In this document: positions 1 to 8,900 of the stretch, piece after piece
Layout of the letters: every line of letters begins with the position of its first letter
How positions within the stretch are numbered: position 1 is the stretch's first letter
DNA from: Neisseriaceae bacterium
GTDB lineage: Bacteria > Pseudomonadota > Gammaproteobacteria > Burkholderiales > Neisseriaceae
Direction of reading: 5' to 3'
Length of the DNA stretch: 64,000 nt
NCBI GenBank assembly: GCA_016864895.1
Contig: CP046107.1
Span: 1,495,741-1,559,740, forward strand
Position numbers and translations under genes: made by a program
Notes under the pieces: model-generated
What the model saw: the letters and a program-made list of their open reading frames with translations, nothing else
Databases searched by the model: none
What the model was told of the DNA's origin: nothing

Positions 1-1
1 T

Positions 2-410
2 AGTAATCCATTGATTTCATCATTAACTAATCCTTCAAGCCAATTACCAAGTAGTAATCCTTTGGCTTCAAGTAGTAATCCAAGCAGTAATCCGAGTAGT
101 GCACCATTATCTAACCCATTACTGTCATCGTTAAGTAATCCAATTAGTTTGCCATTGAGTAATCCGTTATCTGCACCATTGAGTAACCCATTATCTGCAT
201 CAATTAGCAATCCGATCAGTTCCTCAAGTAATCCATTGCTGTGGCCATCAAGTGGACCATTGAGTATTTCAAGCAATCCATTATCAAGTTCGATTAGTAA
301 TCCGGTGTCATTGTCATCTAATCCACTTAGTACTTCGATTCCATCAAGTATTAGTAATCCATCTTCTTGGTCTAATTTGTCTTCGGCGTTACCAAGTGCA
401 CCATCGGCGA
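2..410 (+). repeat. Ser-Asn-Pro octapeptide-type repeats, end of array copy 1
   Basis: In-frame DNA repeats built on AGTAATCCA (Ser-Asn-Pro) alternating with Ala-Pro or Ser-Pro units. This is the last part of the stalk-like repeat of the first, partial autotransporter and stops just before the GDSL domain. Confidence 0.8.
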
Positions 411-2575
411 TAGTAGCAGGCCCTGCAATGTCATCTAAGTTCTCTGGGGTTGGTAATAAGAAAGCGAATAGAGCGAGTTACTACATACCGGGTTATGACT
501 TTACTGAGACTAAGAAAGACTTTGAATTTAGGAATGTAGTGACGTTTGGTGATTCATTGTCAGATACCGGTTCGGCAGGACGTGGTGGTATTTATATGGC
601 AGATGGTAATCCATTTAGTTTCTATAATAGTTATTTAGGGATTTACTTGACTGGAAAGTTTAATGCACCAAGAAGTCAAAATGGTACTAATTATGCGGTT
701 TCAGGGGCATTGGTTAAATGGGCTTCGAGTGTATTACAGTTATTAGGAGATCCGATAGCGGTTATGCGTTCTAAGATGTCACAGCAAATAGAATACTACC
801 TACAAGATAATAAACAAATTGCCAACTCTAAAGACGTGTTTGTATTGTGGGGAGGTGGTAATGATATGACCGGAGATATTATGCAAGCGGCAATGCCATG
901 GAACTGGGATAAAATCTTAACTTCGGCAGGTGGTTATTTAGATAACAAGCCAAAAGTTTTAGGAGGTTATGCTCAGTTACTGGCAGATAAAGGTGCAAAA
1001 AATATCTTTATGTTAGGGTTACCGGATCCGGGTTTATCACCATTCTCCGGAGCAGCAATAGTTGGTGCTACCGTAGGTTCGTTGGGTATGTTCATGGATG
1101 GTACACCATTGGAGTTCTTAAATCCGGGTAATTGGGTATTGGGTGCAATGGATAGTTATTTACGAAACAATAACAATTTGGTGGGTACACCGGTTGGTAA
1201 TGCAGATGAATATGTTATAGATAACTATGCAAGGATGTATAACCACTTTATGCCATTGATTCCGAAAGAGTTATGGCGTTGGGTGATAGTGATTCCATCA
1301 CAATTACAACGTAACTTGGTGCTTCGTTGGAATAGAGATTTACAAGAACGTTTAATGGATGTGAATGGTAATATAGTTTATGCTGATATTTACCGCTTAT
1401 ATGAAGAAGTACAAAACGATCCATATACCTATGGTTTTACTAACATTCTAGTAGCACAATGTAGCTTAGGTAAAGAGTCTACGATATGTGATGCGGGGGA
1501 TGATTATTATCATGGAGATGATGGACAAGTGTATATGTATACTGACTGGCATCACCCAAGCCCACAAATGAATCAAATCATAGCGGAATACTTGTTGAGT
1601 ATCTTCAATGCACCGGGTTATGTATCTGGTTTATCTAGAGTTTCGGAGGTAAACGAGAGTGTACGTAATAACTTCATGAAGAATGAGATGAAGTATATGA
1701 GGTTTGATACAAGAGAAGTAGGTGAGTTTAGAACGTTTGCAAGTATATTAACGGGGATAGATAAGAACAGTCGATCATTAAGTTCAAGGAATTTATCGAC
1801 CCAAGGTATAGGAGCAGGGTTTGCGTACAGAGCCTCTGAAGGTTTAGATGTAGGAGCCTCATTATCGTTGATGTATGGAGATAAACATCCAAGTAATCAA
1901 TTGAAGTATAAAGACAGTGCACAAGCATTGACGGCATTTATGCAATATAAAGATGCGAGTGGTTTGTGGGCAAATGGGCAAGTTTATACGGGTTGGGAGC
2001 AAATGTCTGATATCAAACGTTCGATGCAGTTTCTAAAACACATTAGAACGGAGAAAGGCGCAACGAAGGGTAAGGTATCAGGGTTTGGTGCTTCCGTGGG
2101 ATATGACGTGCAAATATCGGAATTAGGTTGCGATGAATGTTCTACGACTTGGTATGCCACCCCTTACATTGAAGGTAGTGTGACTAAATTCAAGGTTAAG
2201 GGATATGAAGAAGAGGGTAATAGTTCTACGGCGATGGAATTTAATGAACAAAAACGCACAAATAAATTAGGTACGTTAGGTGTTCAATTTAGTAGTCGTT
2301 CGCCGAAGTTAAATACTAACCTAGACATAGCATATACGAAGAACTTTGACTATGAAGAGTTTGAAGCAGAGGGGCGTTTAAAGAACTTTGCTAAAAACTT
2401 CCATCGTTCAGGTAAAGGTATTGCAAAAGAAAGGAAAGGTTGGTTATCGATTACACCAAGCGTTGAGTACAAGATCAATGATGAAGTATCGGTATATGGT
2501 AATGTGAATTATAACTATGGTAATAGTAAGTTTACACAACTAAATGGTACTTTAGGTATTAGGAGTAAATTCTAA
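2..2575 (+). CDS. GDSL-lipase autotransporter, 3' part (gene runs in from the left edge)
   Basis: The open frame continues upstream of the window, so the true start is not visible; a TTG at 11 is an internal Leu codon of the repeat region, not a start. Visible order: about 130 residues of Ser-Asn-Pro repeats, a GDSL esterase domain (block I motif FGDSLSDTG with nucleophile Ser codon at 554-556, GGGND block III, DWHHP block V carrying Asp and His), then about 290 residues of an autotransporter barrel ending in Phe, as is usual for outer-membrane proteins. The layout is that of EstA-type esterase autotransporters: the barrel sits in the outer membrane and presents the esterase outside. From about 241 onward it reads identical to the second gene of the array, so its missing N-terminal part is probably also like that gene. 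Substrate unknown. Confidence 0.9.
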   Translation, partial: SNPLISSLTNPSSQLPSSNPLASSSNPSSNPSSAPLSNPLLSSLSNPISLPLSNPLSAPLSNPLSASISNPISSSSNPLLWPSSGPLSISSNPLSSSISNPVSLSSNPLSTSIPSSISNPSSWSNLSSALPSAPSAIVAGPAMSSKFSGVGNKKANRASYYIPGYDFTETKKDFEFRNVVTFGDSLSDTGSAGRGGIYMADGNPFSFYNSYLGIYLTGKFNAPRSQNGTNYAVSGALVKWASSVLQLLGDPIAVMRSKMSQQIEYYLQDNKQIANSKDVFVLWGGGNDMTGDIMQAAMPWNWDKILTSAGGYLDNKPKVLGGYAQLLADKGAKNIFMLGLPDPGLSPFSGAAIVGATVGSLGMFMDGTPLEFLNPGNWVLGAMDSYLRNNNNLVGTPVGNADEYVIDNYARMYNHFMPLIPKELWRWVIVIPSQLQRNLVLRWNRDLQERLMDVNGNIVYADIYRLYEEVQNDPYTYGFTNILVAQCSLGKESTICDAGDDYYHGDDGQVYMYTDWHHPSPQMNQIIAEYLLSIFNAPGYVSGLSRVSEVNESVRNNFMKNEMKYMRFDTREVGEFRTFASILTGIDKNSRSLSSRNLSTQGIGAGFAYRASEGLDVGASLSLMYGDKHPSNQLKYKDSAQALTAFMQYKDASGLWANGQVYTGWEQMSDIKRSMQFLKHIRTEKGATKGKVSGFGASVGYDVQISELGCDECSTTWYATPYIEGSVTKFKVKGYEEEGNSSTAMEFNEQKRTNKLGTLGVQFSSRSPKLNTNLDIAYTKNFDYEEFEAEGRLKNFAKNFHRSGKGIAKERKGWLSITPSVEYKINDEVSVYGNVNYNYGNSKFTQLNGTLGIRSKF

Positions 2576-2600
2576 ACCAATTTGATAGACTCGAATATCA

Positions 2601-2626
2601 ACAGCTCCGTAAGGGGCTGTTTTTTT
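2601..2626 (+). terminator. Rho-independent terminator of autotransporter copy 1
   Basis: An 8-bp stem (ACAGCTCC / GGGGCTGT, one G-T pair) with loop GTAA is followed directly by a T run. It lies 25 bp after the stop codon. The same hairpin follows all three array genes. Confidence 0.85.
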
Positions 2627-2747
2627 ATTGTGTCGAGGCCAAGTATTTTTCTTACAATAAATTTATTAATGTTGTTTAATTAATACATATTATCTTGTTA
2701 TTTTTATTATATGGGTTAATGATTGGGAAACGATTATTGCTAGATTC

Positions 2748-2776
2748 TTGAAACAAAAGGTACTTTCTTATAGATT
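2748..2776 (+). promoter_or_regulatory. Candidate sigma-70 promoter of autotransporter copy 2
   Basis: TTGAAA (2748-2753), a 17-base spacer and TAGATT (2771-2776). Transcription would begin about 150 bases before the gene and give a long leader. The same elements occur before copy 3. Based on sequence only. Confidence 0.4.
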
Positions 2777-2817
2777 ATTTACTAAAATAATTAAGGTGAT
2801 ATTTGGGGGTGTATCCT

Positions 2818-2868
2818 TTGAGGACGTTATTTCGCATAGTAGAATTGATCACAATAGTTAAGACGTAA
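2818..2868 (+). CDS. Possible 16-residue upstream ORF in the autotransporter leader
   Basis: A run of five G (2805-2809) sits 8 bases before a TTG codon that opens a 16-codon frame (MRTLFRIVELITIVKT) ending at TAA. The same frame in the leader of copy 3 (11615) is kept for 15 codons and then runs four codons further because the leader differs there. It could be a leader peptide that couples or dampens translation, or chance. There is no evidence of translation beyond the SD-like spacing. Confidence 0.2.
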   Translation: MRTLFRIVELITIVKT

Positions 2869-2930
2869 GTAGTTAAGACATAGTTAATTTTATGATTTCA
2901 ATATAATTCTAAAGAAGAGGGTGAAAACAT

Positions 2931-5900
2931 ATGAAAATTAGACAGAAGCAACTAGTTTTATCGTTGGTCTCATTATTTGGTGCTGTTTCCTTGACGAATG
3001 CGGATGGAGTGCAATATCGGGTTGCCCATGCTAGTGAACCGGTAATAGAAGAGAACCCGGTATTTGTGCCACAGGCTGTTGAACCTGAACTGGAGGTGAG
3101 TGAAGAATTAGCATGCGTGGAGGATGAAGAGACTTGTCAACAAACTTATTATCCTCTGTACTTAAATTTATTATTAGCCGCAGCAGATTTGGCTTTGGGC
3201 ATAGGTAGTGACACTAGATATGATCCTAAAATTGAATATTCAAATCAGATTGATGATGTGAATAAGAGAGAAACCAATTTTACTTATAATCCAGCTGATT
3301 TTGTGGCATCACCTGTTTCGAATTCAGTTCCTCTTTCTCTAACAGGGCCTCTAAGTTTGGGTCCTGCCACAGTTTCGTTGGCACCTTCTGCTTATCTATC
3401 AATGATAGTACCATCTGTGATGTCTTCTAATGCTTCTTTGGCACCACTATTTGCGCCATTATTATCTTCATTGGCGCCTTTTAATTTGAGTGCTTCATTG
3501 TCAGTTGAGCCGTTATTGTCTTCAATAACGCCATTGGTCACTTCTTCGACTTCTGGTTTTTTAAATCCTTCACAACCATCCTCTGGTCCTTCCAATTCGC
3601 TTTTAACACCATTAACATCATCATCTTTACCATTGTTTAGTTTATCAACAGTGCCATTGGCTGGCCCCTCATCATCATCAGGTACATCTTTGATGTCATT
3701 GTTGGCACCATCATTAACTTCTTCATCATTACCATCAATGCCATTTTCAAGCTCTTTGTCAGTTAGTGGGCCATTGCTATTCCCATCAACAATTTTACCT
3801 TCGTACATGTTGACCATTTCTTTAGCTCCATTGAATTCATCGATAGTTGCGCCTTCTTTATTACCATATAGTTTATCGATAGCTCCCTTAAATATCTCGA
3901 TGATTCCTTTATATTCATTGTCGTCAGCGCCTTTAAGTGTGCCATCGTCATCTTTATCTATATTGGGACCCTCATCATTGTCACCAAGCTCATCTGCAGT
4001 TGGGTTGCCATTGTTGAGTTCTTCTTTACCAGTGCTTTCTAGCTCTTCAGCACCGAGTGCTTTACCAAGCCTTTCGTTAGGATCTGGTTTGCAATCTTTG
4101 ACAAATTCTGGGTTAAGTATATCTTCAGCACCATTAGCTTTATCGGTGGCGCCTTTATCATCAATACCGCCATCTAGCTTATCGATGGATCCTTCTAAAT
4201 CTTTGTCATCGTTGGGGTGGTATTCTGTATCGGCACCATTGTATTCATTATTGAGTCCTCTGGGCTCCTCACTAGTAGCGCCGAGTTTGTTTCCCTTAAT
4301 TTCATCTGGAACATTATTAGCAAGTTTGAGTATACCATTGAGCAGCTCTTTATCGGGACCTTCGTTTTTACCAATATCATTATTATCTTCTGTACCACCA
4401 TTTAGCTTATCAATGGATCCATCACAGTCAGTGACTTCAGGTCCTCTTTATTCGTCGTTAAGTTCCTCATCAACTGCATTATTACCATTTTTAACGTCAT
4501 TAGCAGCTCCTGTGGTAATGTCATCATCAGGTCCTGTGGGGTCATTATTATCAAGTTTATTTTTATTGGCAACACTACCAATCTGGGGACCATTCTGGGC
4601 TAGTTCTTCCTTGCCAGGTTTAAGTTCATTGCCTTTTTCATTACCGAGTGGATCATCAGGACTTCCAGTAGCATTATCTGGGCTATCGTCCAAATCTTTA
4701 GGTTTGGGTGTTCCTTCTTTGGTTCCGATGTTGTCTTCTTCTGGTGGTCCTTTGTTATCGGTGTCTCTTGGTATACCTTCAAGTTTAAGTGCATTACCTA
4801 CCATTTCATTATTGTTCCCATCTGTTAGTACTGCCTTAAGTGGGGTTTTCATGCCATCAGTTTATTTAAGTACTGTAAGTGGTTCTTGGATGTCTGCGGC
4901 ATTAAGTTCAATTCCCTCTGTTGCTGTATTGTCATTGACACCTTCACTATTGTTTAGTGCTTCATCTTTATTAACTTTAGGATTACTATCAGGAAGTTTA
5001 GGTTTCCCTGCTGTTGGATTAAGTTCAGGTTCTTCATTGATAGCGCCTTTAATTTTTAGTAGTTCTTTATCTGTTGGTGGTAGTTCTATACCATTATTTA
5101 TGTCTTCTAGTGTGCCGGTTTCATTGTTAGGGTTGATCTCACTACCAACATTATTATCTGGATTAAGTTTTGGTGGCGTTCCAATGCTCTTGTCATCAGC
5201 ATTAGGGCAGGTGTCTAGTTTAGTTTTATCTTATACGGGGTCATTTTTATCTTCTTCGTTTGCCACTTCTGCGGGAGCAAGTATAGCTACTAATATTACA
5301 TCATCTTCGTATCCTTTGATAGGATCTTTTGTGTTTGTATTTGGCGCTATATCAGGTGGGTTTATCGTAGTTCCTGCAATAGCACTGTCAATGGCTCCAG
5401 TTATTTCGACAGCGCCTTCCATTTGGGGTGGTGGTATTTCTACTTTTCTTGGTGGTTTGTCATCAGTTTTATCAGTTCCATTTTTATCAGGCTCTGTTCC
5501 TTCTTTGAGTTCAGCACCTATATTTGCGCCGGTAGGTTCTTCTTTGTCACTTTCAAGTGTGCCCTTTTTATCCTCAGGTCTCCCGTTATCTTTATCTGGT
5601 TGGGCAGCAACATCAATAGGAATAGTAGGTTCTACCTCACTTATTATTGCTTCAGCGTGGTTTCCAATTGCAGGTGGTTTATCATTAGGTTTTTCATCAA
5701 TGCCTTGGATTTGGTATTTTGTTTATATGACTATTGGCGGGGTAGTATGGATTTCGGCTATTCTTACAGGAGATGGATCTTCTCTTTTTAGTTCGAGTTC
5801 TGGTTCATTTTTGGCACCTTTGTCATCTTCGATAAGTACGGCTATATCTAGCATTAGTGTGCCATTATCATCTAGTTCATCTTTATTGGCGCCATTGGAG

Positions 5901-8900
5901 TCTTCGTTACTTCCATTAGTGTCCTCTAATCCAGTCACTAGTGGTAGTTTTTCTATACTTGCGCCTAGTAGTTTAGGTATGTTGTCCAGTGTGTTACCGT
6001 CACTTACGGGATTTATAGCAAGTTCTACGGCTAGTACCATATCTTCGAGTTCCGCATTATTAGGGGGGCTATCTGCTATCCCTTCTTCATTGATATCAAC
6101 TTTCCTAGTGTCATCCACATTTTCATTGCCAAGTCTTGGTAGTTTATCTTTCAGTTCCGCTTTCTTGAGTTCGATAAGCCCATTGTTACCAGTGTTTTCA
6201 TCAGCTTTAGGAAGTGCAACTTCAATATTTGGCTTAAGTTCAATACCTGCATCTGTGAGTGTGAGTTTATTTCCTAGTGTGTCTTCAGTACCGTTAGGTT
6301 CAAGCTCTGCTGTTAATTATATTTTATCAAGCACTAGCTCTGTGTTAAATAGTGTATTGAATATAGTAGGTGTTACATCATCTAGTTTGGGAGTATCTTC
6401 TATTGTTCCTAGCTCTTTGAGCTTTCCTTTGAGTACATTAGTAGAATCTTCTCTGGGAAGTTTATTGAGTACTTCTTTGGTGTCATTGACTTCTTTAAAT
6501 GTATTAACGACTTTGTTATCTAGCATTAGTTTTTTAAATTCTTTATCAAGTGGAACAGTTAGTTTAACAGGAGGTATATCTGGTGCCTCATCTGTTGTTT
6601 CTGGACTGGTTTCCTCAGGTACATTTTTGCCTTCTTCATCTTCTGCTTCTGCATCAGAAATTCCATCTAGTCTTGCAGTTCTTCCGGGCTTATCAATTGC
6701 GACTAGTGGCTCAATTTCATTGTTGAGCTCTTTCTTACCATCATCATGGCTGACATCTGCAGGATCCATTCCAGGAAGCCTATCTATGGGTGCAGCTGTT
6801 GCTGGAGCCGTAGGTGTTTATTATTTGTCTACTTATGGATCTATTTTCTTTATATTAACTGCTCCTATTGTATCTTCTTCAGGTTTAATCTGGCCTGTAT
6901 ATATGCTTGGTAGTGCATCTTTTCCGGTGGCATTTCCATCATCATGGTCTGTGAGCGTGTATTCTGCAGAGTCTGTTTTAGAAGGTATTTTTTCTCTTTC
7001 ATCAATTCCATCATCTTGGAATCCATTTTCTAATGGTTCTTCCATGACGGCACCTTCAGCATCTTTGATGACCAGCCTAACGACTCTAATGACATCTTTT
7101 TCAGGGGTTCCTTTAGGCTTGTTAAGTTCATCTAGTACCTTACCAACTTCTGGATTGGTAGGACTTTATGTTACTGTATCAGGATTGTCATTGGGATATG
7201 TTTCAAATATAGGTGCGTCGTTGAGTGCGGTACCTATCGGGACATCATCGGGTGTGACATTTGGTCCGATTGCTATTTCTAGTGTGACCGGAGGGGTATT
7301 GGCTTCATCGTTGACAGTTTTATTTAGTATAGGATCAGCATCGTTTATACCATTTTCGTTAACTGCATTGGGAGGTGTTTTATCTTCGGTGATGGTAGCT
7401 TTCCCAGCCCTTTCATCATCCACTGGTTTGTTTTCATTGTCTTCTGGTATATTGAGTATCCCAACTGCATTATTAAGCGTACCATTCGCTACTATGGGTT
7501 CTAGTATTAGTTTGGTTCCTGTTGTTTCAGGTTCGATCCCAACTTCTTTGCTTGGAATCTCTTCATCAGTCACTAGTATTTCTTCATCAGTGGGAAATTC
7601 AATAACATTATCTCTTTTGGGAAGTACTTCTGTGTCTTACTCATTATCATCTTTGAGTAATTTTAGTTCTTTGTTGTTATTACCATCTCTGTCTGCATTC
7701 CCATCATCTTTCAGTGGTTTGGTATCATTGATCCCTAGCTGGGCAAGCTCATCGGTAACTGGATCTTTGGGTAATATTTCTTCTAGTCTATCCATCCTAA
7801 ATATTAGCTGGTCGGTACCTTCCTCTTTGGTTGTTCCATCGTCTGTAGTTCCGTCATCGATTTCGTCTGGTCTATCTTTACCTTTATTGTCAATATCAAA
7901 CCCACTAACAGCTTTATCAACATTTCCACTATCAAGTATAATTGGACCGATTAGTTCTGGATTACCTAGTTATTTATCTGGCCTATCATTATTCAGTTTG
8001 GGATCTTCGTTATCAGCGCCTTTGGCAAGTAATCCGTCATCAGCACCGAGTAGTAATCCTAGTTCTAATCCAAGTAGTGCGCCATTTAGTAATCCAAGTT
8101 TGGCACCATTTAGTAATCCAAGTTTGGCACCAATATCTAATCCGTTATTATCATGGTTTAGTAACCCAAGTGTCGCACCTAGTGTATCACCGCCAAGCTC
8201 ATTATCTACTAATCCATCTAGTATGAATCCAAGTAGTAATCCAAGTACGGCGTCAATTAGTAATCCAAGCTTGAATCCAAGTAGTGCACCGTTTAGTAAT
8301 CCTGCACTTTCATGGTTGAGTAATCCAAGCAGTGCACCATTGAGTAATCCAAGTAGTGCGCCATCTAGTAATCCAAGTTTAGCGCCGTCATTTAATCCGT
8401 TGACATCAGGGTCAGTGAATCCATCTTTAATGACACCGAGTACCAATCCAAGCACGGCGTCAATTAGTAACCCGAGCTTGAACCCAAGTAGTGCACCATT
8501 GTCTAATCCATCAATGGCACCATTGAGTAATCCAAGTAGTATGCCATTGAGTAACCCATTGAGTGCACCATTGAGTAATCCTTCACTTGCACCGATTAGT
8601 AATCCGAGCAGTGGGGCACCATCTACATGGTCATTACCTAGTAGTAATCCAAGTAGTGCATCGATTAGTAATCCAAGTATTAATCCGATCAGTGCACCGT
8701 CTAGTAATCCAAGTAGTGCACCGATTAGTAATCCAAGTTTGGCGCCATTTAGCAATCCAAGTAGTGCACCGATTAGTAATCCAAGTTTAGCGCCGTTTAG
8801 TAATCCATTGATTTCATCATTAACTAATCCTTCGAGCCAATTACCAAGTAGTAATCCTTTGGCTTCAAGTAGTAATCCAAGTTTGAATCCGAGTAGTGCA

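Larger units (their letters stand above)
241..2863 (+). repeat. Long duplicated block A (3' module plus spacer)
   Basis: By reading, this block matches 9038-11660 with no difference that I found: the last repeats, the GDSL domain, the barrel, the terminator and most of the intergenic leader. A shorter part (about 406-2631) also matches 18880-21106 of the third gene, apart from one extra G and a few single-base differences. Such identity between neighbouring genes with divergent middles indicates recent duplication or continuing gene conversion. Confidence 0.85.
2627..2930 (+). other. Intergenic leader upstream of autotransporter copy 2
   Basis: This spacer of about 300 bases carries no full gene. 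It holds a candidate promoter (2748-2776), a G-run followed by a possible TTG-started 16-codon upstream ORF (2818-2868), and an SD-like AGAGGG before the ATG at 2931. Nearly all of it is repeated at 11424-11704; the two differ only in the last 70 bases or so. Confidence 0.6.

Noticed and set aside
11..13. TTG at 11 as start of the first autotransporter
   Set aside because: The frame is open to the window edge and the same repeat text continues in copies 2 and 3, so the codon is internal.
3392..7573. Acidic minus-strand frames inside the copy 2 passenger as separate genes
   Set aside because: All share the same frame relation to the gene and are broken by stops wherever the passenger has Tyr, His or Gln. 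Kept only as a question about origin.
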